A DNA stretch of 56,851 nucleotides from Gemmatimonadota bacterium. Lineage in GTDB: Bacteria; Latescibacterota; UBA2968. Location of the stretch: the NCBI GenBank assembly GCA_026706845.1, contig JAPOXY010000063.1:1-56851 (forward strand). The letters are read 5' to 3'. The notes below the pieces were generated by a model. The model searched no databases and was not told where the DNA came from. It saw only the letters and a program-made list of their open reading frames with translations. Below are positions 25,110 through 34,490 of the stretch, piece by piece; position 1 is the stretch's first letter; every line of letters starts with the position of its first letter. A program made the translations under genes and the position numbers.

Positions 25110-26315
25110 ATGAAAATCACTTCTATTACCTGCGATATTCTCTCTACCGCTCGTCAGCAGGGTGCGACGCGATATGAAGATACCGCAGGATTAAAATTTC
25201 CGCAAGTCGCGTCCCAATCTACACAGACCTTTCCCGGCAGAGCCGATATGCGCCACCTGTGTGTCTATCCTTCGGGGCGTTCGACAGCGGTTATTCGCGT
25301 GCGTACGGATAAAGGTATTGAGGGCATTGGCGAAGCCCACGCTCCGGCTGCGCCCCGCGTTGTCAAAACGATTGTGGAAGATTTGTTGTGTCCGGTGCTT
25401 ATCGGGGAGGATCCGCGCTCGATCGACGTTTTGTGGGAGCGCATGTTTTCGACGATGCGCCTGCGCTCCCATACGCAGGGGTTTACACTGGAGGCGATTG
25501 CGGGGATCGATATCGCGCTTTGGGATATACGCGGGAAGTACTACAATGAACCGATCTGGCGGTTGCTCGGTGGTGCTTATCGCTTGCAAATTCCCGTGTA
25601 TTCATCGGGTACGCCGGGCCAGACTATTGAGTCTCGTTGCGAGGGGATTGAAAGGGTTCTGGATGATGGGTTTTCTGTTGTGAAGACATCCTGTGGACGA
25701 GGGACGATAGACGAGCAAATGCACGTCGTTCGAGAGATGTCCCGCGCTGTGGGAGACCGCGGCAAGCTTCTCGTTGATGCACACGGCGGATTCGATATTA
25801 AGGATGCTCTTCGTTTTGTCCGATTTCTCGAGGATCTCGGCAATGTGGAATGGTTTGAAGATGCTCTGTTGCCCGAAGATCATCAGGGTTATCGGCAGCT
25901 AACCCAATCGACTTCTGTTCGAATCGCTGTTGGGGAGACAGACTGCAACCGCTATGTTGTGCGAGATCGTTTGCTGAATAAAGAGTGCGATCTCATTCTT
26001 CCCGATGTCTGCCGGGCTGGTGGTATTTCTGAGACGCTGCGTATCGCACAATTAGCCGATGTGTTTGGCGTGTCCTGGGCGTCCCATGTGAGTACGAGTA
26101 CTCCTGTTCATCTCATGGCGGGTCTGCATGTCGGCGCGGCGACTCCCAATTGCTTTATTTCTGAATGCCCCAGCGGTTTTGCGCGCGGTCCTTTTGGTAA
26201 TGGGCTTCTTACAGAGCCTTTGTTGCTTGAAAATGGGCATGTTACTCTGAGTGACAAACCCGGCCTCGGTATTACGCTTAACGAAGATGCTGTTGCGCAA
26301 TTGATTTTATCATAA
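25110..26315 (+). CDS. Enolase-superfamily enzyme, MR/MLE type
   Basis: A 401-residue acid-sugar dehydratase-like enzyme. The three metal ligands are D223 (LLVDAHGGFD), E250 (EWFEDALLP) and E276 (VGETDCNR), and the MR-subgroup His-Asp dyad appears as H326 (WASHVST) and D299 (LPDVCRAGG). In the usual KxK on strand two the second lysine is replaced: the segment reads VVKTS, K192 and S194. The reaction probably begins with proton abstraction alpha to a carboxylate, but by the His side only. The start at 25110 is favoured over the in-frame 25068 because CAGGAG lies 7 bases upstream. Neighbouring fucosidase, sulfatases and oxidoreductase suggest sugar-acid catabolism. Confidence 0.88.
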   Translation: MKITSITCDILSTARQQGATRYEDTAGLKFPQVASQSTQTFPGRADMRHLCVYPSGRSTAVIRVRTDKGIEGIGEAHAPAAPRVVKTIVEDLLCPVLIGEDPRSIDVLWERMFSTMRLRSHTQGFTLEAIAGIDIALWDIRGKYYNEPIWRLLGGAYRLQIPVYSSGTPGQTIESRCEGIERVLDDGFSVVKTSCGRGTIDEQMHVVREMSRAVGDRGKLLVDAHGGFDIKDALRFVRFLEDLGNVEWFEDALLPEDHQGYRQLTQSTSVRIAVGETDCNRYVVRDRLLNKECDLILPDVCRAGGISETLRIAQLADVFGVSWASHVSTSTPVHLMAGLHVGAATPNCFISECPSGFARGPFGNGLLTEPLLLENGHVTLSDKPGLGITLNEDAVAQLILS

Positions 26316-26318
26316 ATA

Positions 26319-26349
26319 AAAACTACCGCGCAATAAGCACGGCAGTTTT
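26319..26349. terminator. Convergent bidirectional terminator
   Basis: An imperfect stem, AAAACT-CCG-GC against GC-CGG-AGTTTT with two mismatches, between the converging enolase-family and purT genes. A/T runs flank both sides, so it can serve both transcripts. Confidence 0.6.
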
Positions 26350-26371
26350 ACAATACACCATAAGAGATTTT

Positions 26372-27553
26372 TCAAAGTGCGATACTGACTGCCCTTGCTC
26401 CCGCTTTTGCCTTTTTGCGCGCTTCTTGCAGTGTCGCGCCTCTTGCAAGGACGACTCCCATTCGCCGTTCTCCCTGTACTTCGGGTTTGCCAAATAAGCG
26501 GATTTCTGTATCGGGTTCAGTGAGTGCTACGCCCAGGTTGCCGAATTGTACTTGTTGCGAGTGTCCTTCTACCAGGATTACATGCGAAGCAGAGGGACCG
26601 TGGTGTTTGATGTTTGGCACTGGTAATCCCAAAATTGCCCGCGCATGCAGGGCAAATTCAGACAGGTCTTGCGATATCATGGTTACCATGCCCGTGTCGT
26701 GTGGGCGGGGTGATACTTCGCTGAAGTAGATGTCATCGCCTTTTACAAATAGCTCTACGCCAAATATGCCGCGGCCGCCCAGTGCGTCGGTGATTGCTTT
26801 GCCAATCCGTTGTGCGCCTTCAAGTGCGGCCTCGCTCATAGGCTGTGGCTGCCACGATTCGTGATAGTCGCCATCTACCTGCCGATGTCCTATTGGCGCG
26901 CAAAAACTCGTGTCTCCTTCATAGCGCAGGGTCAATAGCGTAATTTCATAATCAAAATCTACAAAGCCTTCCACGATGACCGCATCTGCGCCTCCGCGCG
27001 CTCCTTCCTGTGCATAGGTCCACGATTTTTCGGCGTCGGCCATGTTTTTTACGGTGCTTTGTCCTTTGCCCGATGAACTCATGGTTGGTTTTATGACACA
27101 TGGTACACCGATTTCACGAACTGCTGCGCGGTATTCTTCTATATTCGACGCGAATCGGTAGGGTGATGTTTTTAGTCCCAGTTCTTCGGCGGCTAACCGA
27201 CGGATGCCCTCGCGATTCATTGTGAGTCGAGCCGCTCTGGCTGTTGGGATTACTGTGAATCCTTCTTTTTCCAATTTGACGAGTGTATCTGTGGCTATTG
27301 CTTCAATTTCGGGCACGATTAAGTCGGGCTGTTCTTTTTCTATGACTTCGCGCAGGGCAGTCCCATCCAGCATGGTAATGACATGCGACCGATGCGCTAC
27401 TTGCATCGCGGGCGCATTGGCGTAGCGATCTACGGCGATTACTTCAACGCCATAGCGCTGGAGTTCAATTACAACTTCTTTTCCCAATTCGCCAGAGCCA
27501 CACATGAGTACTCTGGTTGCGGTTGGTGAAAGCGGTGTTCCAATAGTCGGCAT
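26372..27553 (-). CDS. purT: Formate-dependent GAR transformylase
   Basis: A 393-residue ATP-grasp enzyme of purine synthesis that joins formate to glycinamide ribonucleotide using ATP. It shows the N-terminal nucleotide-fold [19 protein letters not shown], the ATP-grasp loop [15 protein letters not shown], and [30 protein letters not shown] in which the metal-binding Glu residues lie. Length and order match PurT over the whole chain. It is a housekeeping gene placed inside the catabolic block; the oxidoreductase gene ends 9 bases before its start. It might serve as a sink for formate. Confidence 0.95.
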   Translation of the reverse strand: MPTIGTPLSPTATRVLMCGSGELGKEVVIELQRYGVEVIAVDRYANAPAMQVAHRSHVITMLDGTALREVIEKEQPDLIVPEIEAIATDTLVKLEKEGFTVIPTARAARLTMNREGIRRLAAEELGLKTSPYRFASNIEEYRAAVREIGVPCVIKPTMSSSGKGQSTVKNMADAEKSWTYAQEGARGGADAVIVEGFVDFDYEITLLTLRYEGDTSFCAPIGHRQVDGDYHESWQPQPMSEAALEGAQRIGKAITDALGGRGIFGVELFVKGDDIYFSEVSPRPHDTGMVTMISQDLSEFALHARAILGLPVPNIKHHGPSASHVILVEGHSQQVQFGNLGVALTEPDTEIRLFGKPEVQGERRMGVVLARGATLQEARKKAKAGARAVSIAL

Positions 27554-27562
27554 AGATTCCTT

Positions 27563-28600
27563 TCATCCACTTAACACGACAATCTCGCGGTCGCTTCCTG
27601 ACAGGGGAAGGTCAACATAGGCTGCGTTTTTGTTATGAGAAGCGTGGAAGGCGACAATGGCTTCGAGTGTGTGAACGGCTTCTTCGGGGTTATAAGAGAA
27701 TGGGACGCGATCATCCAGATAGGCAATGATTTCCGATACGGCGCGATCCATCCCAGAAACACTATCCTTATGGGGTGGCCACTGTTCTGTTTCTCCGGTC
27801 CAGTATTCAAGTGTGATGCCTTTTGCCTCGATAATTGCCCGTCCCTTATGTCCGTTAATTTCCGTGCGCGGCGGTGCTGCGGAATAATCGGGTGCGCTTA
27901 CTGTCACCATCAGTCCATCGTTCATACGCATGACACCCCAACCCCCGGGATCGCGAAATTCATCGCCGCGACAATCTGGCTTTCCAGCCAGATCAAGCGT
28001 TGCAGAGACTGATTGGACGCGATGCCCGGTGAGCATCAAGAGGGCGTCAATTGCATGGGTGCCCACATTGCCCAATCGTCCCGTCGGCCATTGGAGAGAA
28101 GCGGAAATAAGCGTGCCCAGTTTTCCTTCGGCAATTAGCGCGCTGAGCCGGCGGTAATTGGGATCAAATCTTCGCTGATGGTTGAAGACCAATAATCCGT
28201 GTTTTTGTGCTTCGAGCATGTGTTGGGCATCTATTACTGTGGTTGCCGCGGGTTTTTCGCAGTAGATGACGGGTATGCCGTGTTCGGCACAGGCTATGGC
28301 AATTTCCGCATGGGTAGGGGTGTAGGTCGCTATGCTGACGATATCGAGTGTTTCGTTGGCGATCATCTCACGCCAATTCTCATATGTTATAGCACCTGTG
28401 CGCGCTTCATAGCGCTCGCGTCGCCCCTGGTCGCGGCTTGATCCGGCCACGAGATCGATGCGCGGATGGTTTTGATACGCAAAAGTATGCGTGCCGTCCA
28501 TACTGTCCACGCGCTGACCCAATACATCTCCTGAGACTTGATCTGATCCACCGATCATTCCCAGGCCGATTACCGCGGCTCGGTATGTTTTAGAAGACAT
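27563..28600 (-). CDS. Gfo/Idh/MocA family oxidoreductase
   Basis: A 345-residue NAD(P)-dependent sugar or cyclitol dehydrogenase. The Rossmann motif is GLGMIGG near residue 11, the family signature IYCEKPAAT gives the catalytic Lys (CEKP), and the C-terminal half forms the usual beta-sheet substrate domain (GTHAIDALLMLTGH holds the active-site His). The start at 28600 has AGGAGT upstream; the longer frame to 28624 has no support. It begins 2 bases after the alpha/beta hydrolase stop, so the two are cotranscribed. It could oxidise a sugar released by the fucosidase and sulfatases. Confidence 0.88.
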   Translation of the reverse strand: MSSKTYRAAVIGLGMIGGSDQVSGDVLGQRVDSMDGTHTFAYQNHPRIDLVAGSSRDQGRRERYEARTGAITYENWREMIANETLDIVSIATYTPTHAEIAIACAEHGIPVIYCEKPAATTVIDAQHMLEAQKHGLLVFNHQRRFDPNYRRLSALIAEGKLGTLISASLQWPTGRLGNVGTHAIDALLMLTGHRVQSVSATLDLAGKPDCRGDEFRDPGGWGVMRMNDGLMVTVSAPDYSAAPPRTEINGHKGRAIIEAKGITLEYWTGETEQWPPHKDSVSGMDRAVSEIIAYLDDRVPFSYNPEEAVHTLEAIVAFHASHNKNAAYVDLPLSGSDREIVVLSG

Positions 28601-28602
28601 TA

Positions 28603-29325
28603 TTACTCCTGTTTTGCAATCCAATTGATAACGGCCTGTATCATGGCGGGTGTTGCATCATCGCTGAATACGTGATCTGCACCGGGTAGTACTACCAGTT
28701 CTTTTGGTTCGTTGGCTTGCTCGAATATTGTCTGAGAGTCTTCAATGGGCACTACATCGTCTTCTGTGCCGTGTACGAGCAACCACGGGATCGAGATTTG
28801 AGACGCGCGATCTACCACTGTGTCAATCGCTGTCAAGTCGTCCATATATGCGCTGGACAGCGGGCAATCCGGGTCATCCCACATGTTGCCTGCATCGGGG
28901 GTGACATCTCCAAATTCGCGCTGTGCAAATCCCTTTGTATCTACCATGCCCGCCAGCGAGATGAGATGTTGAATGCGCGTATCTGTGCTCGCCCGCAATA
29001 CACCTACGGCACCTCCCATGCTGTGTCCAGCATAACAGATTGTATATCCGTTTAAGGCATCCAGGACTGAGCCCAGATCTTCTACTTCTTTTGTTATGGT
29101 CGCGTCTTCAAACCGCCCTGCTGAGTTTCCATTACCTGCGAAAGAGAAACGCAGGACGTTGAATCCCTCGGCTTCCAGTGCATGCGCCAGTGCGACCAGA
29201 AATGGCCTGTCCTTGTTGCCGGTTACGCCATGGCCCAGGACGATGATGTGTTTGCTTTCGGGATTTCCACTGTGAAAAGTATAGTCGAGTTTTTCGCCGT
29301 TTTTATTTCGGATGTCGCCAAACAT
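28603..29325 (-). CDS. Alpha/beta hydrolase
   Basis: A 240-residue serine hydrolase of the alpha/beta fold: oxyanion region LGHGVTGN, nucleophile elbow GHSMGGAVG, acid in LVHGTEDDVVP and the catalytic His in PGADHVFSDD. No signal peptide. Similar proteins act as carboxylesterases or deacetylases, which would fit removal of ester groups from a polysaccharide fragment before glycosidase action. The substrate is unknown. Confidence 0.87.
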   Translation of the reverse strand: MFGDIRNKNGEKLDYTFHSGNPESKHIIVLGHGVTGNKDRPFLVALAHALEAEGFNVLRFSFAGNGNSAGRFEDATITKEVEDLGSVLDALNGYTICYAGHSMGGAVGVLRASTDTRIQHLISLAGMVDTKGFAQREFGDVTPDAGNMWDDPDCPLSSAYMDDLTAIDTVVDRASQISIPWLLVHGTEDDVVPIEDSQTIFEQANEPKELVVLPGADHVFSDDATPAMIQAVINWIAKQE

Positions 29326-29343
29326 GATTCTCTCCTGCTATCT

Positions 29344-30582
29344 TTACTCAGGTGTTTCGTCAAATTCGAGTTTTACTACTATTACGGTGTTGATCAGTTC
29401 ATTTACTGGCAAGTTTTGCAGCCTCAAATAGGGTTTGTGTTCTATGTGATTGGTCGGTACCAGATCCACTGTGAAATCTACAGGTTCACCTATGTTTAGC
29501 AAGGTCGCACTTTTTGGCGCGATTGCAATTGGGTCGAGTTTTACGCCGCTTGTTCGCGGGTCGTTTACCAGGTGTACGTAAATCACATTGTCCCGGCGCG
29601 TCAATAGTATATCGCGATTGCGCGTCAGGTGCGACGCGGGTTCTACGTCTTTGACCGCTTCTTCTACTGCGCGATACCATTTTCCTATGCGTTTCAAGAT
29701 GCGTTTGGATGCGTCCGGAATTGTGCCGTCGGGTTTGGGACCTATGTTGAGCAAGTAGTTTGCGTCGCGCGCGAGATACCGATCGATGCTCCGTATCAAA
29801 TGGCGGTCTGTATAATAATCCTCATCTATCCGATAACCCCAGCTTTCGATTCCGACGGACTGACACGCTTCGGTCAGTCGATCAAATGACTGTTGGGTAT
29901 CTATGCCTTGCACATGATCGCGCTCGGGAGTTCCAAAATCACCGGGGTCAAATCCCCGATTGTTGATTACTGCCGCGGGTTGTAGCGACCGAATCATCGC
30001 GTTGATGGATGGATCGAAGTGTTCATCTACATTCATATCCCACCAGAATGCGTGGAGTTTTCCGTAATGGGTACACAATTCCCATACTTGCGCCTTCAGA
30101 AAGTCCAGGTATTTCATCAAGTCGGGATTATCTCCCGGCTTGGGTTGGGGCAATTCGTGATGGCGTCCCTGATTGGGATAATTGGGGTGGTGCCAGTCGG
30201 CAATTGAATAATAAAAGCCCAGGGGGAAGTTGCGTTTGTGACACGCATCGGCGAGCATTGCCATCAGGTCTTTTCCGTACGGCGTATTCATTGTGTTGAA
30301 TGCCGTGTGTGCTGTGTCCCACAAGCAGAATCCGTCGTGGTGTTTGGTTGTCGCGATGATGTATTGCATCCCGGCTTCTTCTGCGAGATCTAACCACGCG
30401 TTGGGATTGAAGTTTGTGGGATTCCACTGCTCGGCTAATTTCACGTATTCATTTGCGGGCATGCGTCCGCGCCACTGGTGCTGTTCGTGCCATCCAGGGA
30501 TTGCGTAAATTCCCCAGTGGACGAACATACCAAATCGCTTTTCCAAAAACCAATCGCGTTCATCGCCAAATCGAGTTGCCAT
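29344..30582 (-). CDS. GH29 alpha-L-fucosidase
   Basis: A 412-residue glycosidase of family 29. It shows the early FGMFVHWGIYAIPGW, TTKHHDGFCLWDT, the nucleophile Asp in HAFWWDMNVD, and LLNIGPKPDGTIP, all hallmarks of the family. It removes alpha-linked L-fucose with retention. No signal peptide is visible, which is unusual for GH29 enzymes acting on external polymers and suggests work on imported oligosaccharides. The C-terminal 80 residues form a small beta domain. It lies 9 bases after the sulfatase gene, together consistent with fucoidan-like substrate use. Confidence 0.92.
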   Translation of the reverse strand: MATRFGDERDWFLEKRFGMFVHWGIYAIPGWHEQHQWRGRMPANEYVKLAEQWNPTNFNPNAWLDLAEEAGMQYIIATTKHHDGFCLWDTAHTAFNTMNTPYGKDLMAMLADACHKRNFPLGFYYSIADWHHPNYPNQGRHHELPQPKPGDNPDLMKYLDFLKAQVWELCTHYGKLHAFWWDMNVDEHFDPSINAMIRSLQPAAVINNRGFDPGDFGTPERDHVQGIDTQQSFDRLTEACQSVGIESWGYRIDEDYYTDRHLIRSIDRYLARDANYLLNIGPKPDGTIPDASKRILKRIGKWYRAVEEAVKDVEPASHLTRNRDILLTRRDNVIYVHLVNDPRTSGVKLDPIAIAPKSATLLNIGEPVDFTVDLVPTNHIEHKPYLRLQNLPVNELINTVIVVKLEFDETPE

Positions 30583-30591
30583 TCAATACCT

Positions 30592-32016
30592 CTAATTTCT
30601 ATTCCCTCTTGAGGGCCAGTCTCCGGTGACTTTTTCAAATGGCGCGACGGGTTCAAATGCCTCGTCGTAATCCCCACCGTTATGGCTGGCTTCGCACGAG
30701 CGGAGCCATTGGCGCAGGGTCTCGCGGGTTTGCCCCATCCGCTCGCGTTGCTCATTCGCCAAATTGGTCGTTTCTGCGCGATCTTCAATCATGTCAAAAC
30801 ACAAATCTTCGCTGCCATCGTTCGATAGATTGGTCAGGCATTTATACTGGTTGTCGATCATCGCGATGGTCGGGGCGTCAAACATTGCGTTTTTAGGACT
30901 GTTGAACCGATACGGAATGGGAGTGGGGCGTTCTGTCATGTTTCCTTCAATTGTCGGTATCAGGCTGATGCCGTCAATGGGGCGATTATCGGGCATTTCA
31001 TATCCCATGACCTCGGCGATTGTGGGGAAGTAATCCAGTGTGCTGCACGGCATTTCCACTGTGCGCCCGGGTTCTGCATGGCCCGGCCAGTGCAATAGCG
31101 CAGGTACGCCCACGCCGCCGTCAAATAGAGATCGTTTTCGCCCGCGCAAGCCGGCTGTTGATCCCCGGTTGCGGCCATCTCGCCCCGTGCGTCCTTCTGG
31201 CCCGTTGTCCGAGCAGAACCAGATCATGGTGTTGTCGGCTACACCCCATGCTTCCAATGCGTGATACAACCGCCCCACCTGATCGTCTATCGCGGTTATA
31301 CAGCCGTAATAGTGTTGTTCATCCTCACTGTACTCAGCATACATTGCGCGATATTCCGGTCCGGCAACGACCGGGCTATGGGGCGCGTGAAACCAGATTG
31401 TCGTAAGGAATTGCTCGCCATTTTCAACAGCTTGTTCGATAAATGGAATTGCGCGATCCATCAATACCCGGGAATCGCATCCTTCCAGATTTTCCGTTGC
31501 CAGTTTTCCATTTTCGTAATATGGCGAGGCCCAGGGGCGGTCCAGGCGTTTTCCGGTTCTCTGGTTAATATCTACTGCTGGATCCCAGGTGGGAACCGCG
31601 TACTCTGTGGCAAATGTCGCATCGTAATCCCGCTCCCAGGGCGGGGCGTAGTTGCGCGCTGGATTGCGATTGGGCTTGCCCGAATAATTCGGGTCCAGGG
31701 TTCCCAGATGCCATTTGCCAAAGTGTCCGGTCGCATAGCCGAAGGATTTTAACATTCGCGCCAGCGTTATTTCCTGTGTGGGTAAGTGCCCGCGATTGGC
31801 GTGTGTTACGCCGTATCGAAAATAATGCCGTCCGGTTAAGCACGTCCCTCGCGTTGGGGAACACACTGGTCCTCCCGCATAAAATCGCGTAAATCGGATT
31901 CCATTGCTCGCCAGGCGGTCTAAATTCGGGGTTTTGATTATCTCATTTCCGTTAAATCCCACATCGCCATATCCCAGGTCGTCACACATCATTAAAATTA
32001 TGTTGGGGCTGCTCAT
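30592..32016 (-). CDS. Sulfatase (formylglycine-dependent)
   Basis: A 474-residue type I sulfatase. It has the N-terminal metal site CDDLGYGDVGFNG, the modification site CSPTR (C52) that becomes formylglycine, GKWHLGTLD and, later, WFCSDNGPEGRTG. No signal peptide is present, so it is probably cytoplasmic. It removes sulfate from a sugar, and its position 3 bases from a PhyH gene and beside the fucosidase points to a sulfated fucose polymer. No formylglycine-generating enzyme or anaerobic maturase is in the window. Confidence 0.92.
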   Translation of the reverse strand: MSSPNIILMMCDDLGYGDVGFNGNEIIKTPNLDRLASNGIRFTRFYAGGPVCSPTRGTCLTGRHYFRYGVTHANRGHLPTQEITLARMLKSFGYATGHFGKWHLGTLDPNYSGKPNRNPARNYAPPWERDYDATFATEYAVPTWDPAVDINQRTGKRLDRPWASPYYENGKLATENLEGCDSRVLMDRAIPFIEQAVENGEQFLTTIWFHAPHSPVVAGPEYRAMYAEYSEDEQHYYGCITAIDDQVGRLYHALEAWGVADNTMIWFCSDNGPEGRTGRDGRNRGSTAGLRGRKRSLFDGGVGVPALLHWPGHAEPGRTVEMPCSTLDYFPTIAEVMGYEMPDNRPIDGISLIPTIEGNMTERPTPIPYRFNSPKNAMFDAPTIAMIDNQYKCLTNLSNDGSEDLCFDMIEDRAETTNLANEQRERMGQTRETLRQWLRSCEASHNGGDYDEAFEPVAPFEKVTGDWPSRGNRN

Positions 32017-32019
32017 TTT

Positions 32020-32775
32020 TTAATCTCCATAAAATTCCGCTACAGGTGGAAAATGATCATCTGGCGGCAATGTATCGGGTACCAGTCTCAAGGGATCTGT
32101 GACGACATGTTTTTTGCCGGTGTATTTCGCCGCCGCATCGACGAAAATTATCACGTATCCCACCCGCCAATCATCGGTTTGATTCGGTCCCGCGGTGTGA
32201 AATGTCATTCCGTGATGAAATGTGCAATCCCCTGCTTGAAGAGGATGCGTTACCCTGGTGCGCCACGCGATTTCCGGTGCGAATTCCCGCCATCCTTCCT
32301 GATTATTTGTCGCCATGTCCGGTACGTCTTTCATTTCGTGCGATCCCTGTACAAATGACATGCATCCCATTTCTACGGGTGTGTCCTGTAGCGCGACCCA
32401 CGCCGATAGGGCATTGGAATTGCGATCATAGGGCCATTTCACCAGGTCTTGATGGAATGCCGTTGGTACTTCGAGTTCTGGCATTTTTGCCAGAATGTGA
32501 TCGTGCCAGATCCGCAATCGCACGCCCGCAATTTTTTCTGCGACTGCGGCGACATTCGGGTGTTGTGTCAAGTTTCGCAATACTTCGTCATCTCGCCATA
32601 CATTTACTTTTTGGTTAAATGGACGGTTTGGATCTTTTGGCATTGCTTCGAGAATATCCAGGGATGCCTGACGAAATTTTGCAACTTCATCCGGTGAGAT
32701 GATCTGCTGGATTTTTATGACGCCATCGCGCCGGTATGTTGCCAGCATTTCATCTGTGATATCTGTCGGTGTCAT
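32020..32775 (-). CDS. Phytanoyl-CoA dioxygenase (PhyH) family protein
   Basis: A 251-residue Fe(II)/2-oxoglutarate oxygenase with H108 and D110 (AFHQDLVKWPYD) and a distal His in FHHGMTFHTAGPN; an Arg follows in DWRVGYV. It lies between two sulfatase genes with 3- and 17-base gaps, so it is clearly part of the same operon. It may oxidise a sulfated or alkylated substrate handled by that operon, in the manner of alkylsulfatase-type oxygenases; this is inference. Confidence 0.9.
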   Translation of the reverse strand: MTPTDITDEMLATYRRDGVIKIQQIISPDEVAKFRQASLDILEAMPKDPNRPFNQKVNVWRDDEVLRNLTQHPNVAAVAEKIAGVRLRIWHDHILAKMPELEVPTAFHQDLVKWPYDRNSNALSAWVALQDTPVEMGCMSFVQGSHEMKDVPDMATNNQEGWREFAPEIAWRTRVTHPLQAGDCTFHHGMTFHTAGPNQTDDWRVGYVIIFVDAAAKYTGKKHVVTDPLRLVPDTLPPDDHFPPVAEFYGD

Positions 32776-32792
32776 GGTTTTTTCCTTTTTAC

Positions 32793-34361
32793 TTATCCAC
32801 GCTTTGCGAGGATATTGTCCCAGGGTTCAATCCCGCACCGCTCTGCCCAGGTGTCGTAAATTGCCGCGAGTTCGGCTACGACATCGGGATTTTCATTTGC
32901 CAGATCGTCGAGTTCCGATCTGTCGGCTTCAATATCGTATAGTTCCCAATCGCCCGGGTAACGCTTTACCAGTTTCCAATTGTCTTTGCGAACTGCGCCA
33001 TTGCCTTCGTGTTCCCATATCAAATATTCTTTGCCGTTGTCCCGGTTGTCAAAAATTGGGGTCAACGAGGTGCCTTCGAGTGGCAAAATTTCGTGTCCAT
33101 TATAAGTTTCGGGATACGCTGCGTCTGCTATATCGAGGCAGGTTGCCATGACGTCTGTAAGCTGACCGGGTTGTTCGCGCAATGCGCCGTGATCCGTTAT
33201 GCAATCGGGCCAGTGTGCGATAAAGGGCGTTGCAATGCCGCCTTCGTGAACCCAGTGCTTGTACAGGCGAAATGGCGTGTTGGATACATTGGCCCAAGGT
33301 ACTCCGTAGCTCTGGTACGTAGTTTCGTCACCCGGCATGATGTTTGGATCGTTGCCGCGTTGGACTGGCTGTCCATTGCGCGTGGTGGCCGGTGCAATCG
33401 CGCTGCGTCGCATGCCGCCTCCCAGTTCTTCGGCGCATCCTCCATTGTCGGCTAAAAATACGATCAGGGTGTTGTCCAGTTGCCCGGTCTCTTCGAGGGA
33501 TTGGACGATGCGCCCAATGCCCTGATCCATGCGATCGACCTGCGCGGCATAAACTTCCATGCGCCGTTGCTGCCACGCCTTGTGGTCGGCTTCTTCCCAG
33601 GGTACTTGAGAGGGGTCGCGGTCGCTCAGTCCCCATTCGGGTTTTAAGATGTCCATTTCGCGCATGCGCGCCAGACGCTCTTCGCGCAGTTGATCCCATC
33701 CCGCGGCAAAACGGCCTTTGTATTTTGCAATATCTTCATCGTGCGCGTGCAGGGGCCAATGGGGCGCAGTATATGCGGTATATAAAAAGAATGGCTGATC
33801 CCTGTTTGTCTGCGCGTGTTCGCGGATATAATCCGCCGCCTGATCGCTGATAGCATCGGTTAAAAAGAAATCCTCTGGAAATTCATCCACTGTAATTTGC
33901 TCGTTGTCTCGCGTGAGTGTTTGCGGCTTCCAATAATTGGCGGCACCAGTAATGATGCCAAAAAAGCGATCAAATCCGCGCTGGCAGGGCCAACTGTGTT
34001 TGGGACCGTCTGCATCTGTATGCCGCGTAATATGCCATTTGCCGCTCATATAGGTCGCATATCCCACGGTTTTGAGTACTTCGGCAATGGTTACGCTTTT
34101 AAAGTTCAGATCGCCCCGATACCCTTCGTATTCCCGGTCATCCATCATGTGTCCCACACTGGCTTGATGGGGATGCAATCCCGTGAGCAACGACGCCCGC
34201 GTGGGGCAGCACCGCGCTGTGTTGTAAAATTGGGTGAATCGCAACCCATTGGCAGCAAGTTGATCTAAATTTGGCGTGTGGATTTCACCGCCGTAACATC
34301 CAATATCAGAATAGCCCATATCGTCGTTCATAATCAGCAAAATATTTGGTTGCTCTGCCAT
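32793..34361 (-). CDS. Arylsulfatase-type sulfatase
   Basis: A 522-residue sulfatase with metal-binding MNDDMGYSDIGCYGG near the start, formylglycine site CCPTR (C51 the modified residue, C-x-P-x-R), YMSGKWHITRH and FLADNGGCAEELGG. The last 60 residues (NWKLVKRYPGDWELYDIEAD) are the usual C-terminal subdomain. It lacks a signal peptide. It is the first gene of the sulfatase-fucosidase operon on the minus strand and is not a close copy of the sulfatase at 30592. The exact sulfate ester is unknown. Confidence 0.93.
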   Translation of the reverse strand: MAEQPNILLIMNDDMGYSDIGCYGGEIHTPNLDQLAANGLRFTQFYNTARCCPTRASLLTGLHPHQASVGHMMDDREYEGYRGDLNFKSVTIAEVLKTVGYATYMSGKWHITRHTDADGPKHSWPCQRGFDRFFGIITGAANYWKPQTLTRDNEQITVDEFPEDFFLTDAISDQAADYIREHAQTNRDQPFFLYTAYTAPHWPLHAHDEDIAKYKGRFAAGWDQLREERLARMREMDILKPEWGLSDRDPSQVPWEEADHKAWQQRRMEVYAAQVDRMDQGIGRIVQSLEETGQLDNTLIVFLADNGGCAEELGGGMRRSAIAPATTRNGQPVQRGNDPNIMPGDETTYQSYGVPWANVSNTPFRLYKHWVHEGGIATPFIAHWPDCITDHGALREQPGQLTDVMATCLDIADAAYPETYNGHEILPLEGTSLTPIFDNRDNGKEYLIWEHEGNGAVRKDNWKLVKRYPGDWELYDIEADRSELDDLANENPDVVAELAAIYDTWAERCGIEPWDNILAKRG

Positions 34362-34451
34362 TCGGGATCTCCTTGTGTGAAGGGATTAAAAACTGTCAGG
34401 AGGTTCAAAATACAAAATACAAACTCTTTTCACAATGCCCGCGTGCAGGGG

Positions 34452-34484
34452 TAAAATAAAAGCCGATTCAGTAGTGAACCGGCT
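34452..34484 (-). terminator. Terminator of UbiA-type gene
   Basis: Stem of AGCCG/CGGCT (34461-34465 with 34480-34484) extended by TTCA/TGAA after one mismatch, with a 4-base loop. On the minus strand TTTTATTTT follows. It lies 6 bases past the stop of the gene at 34491. Confidence 0.8.
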
Positions 34485-34490
34485 GAGAGG

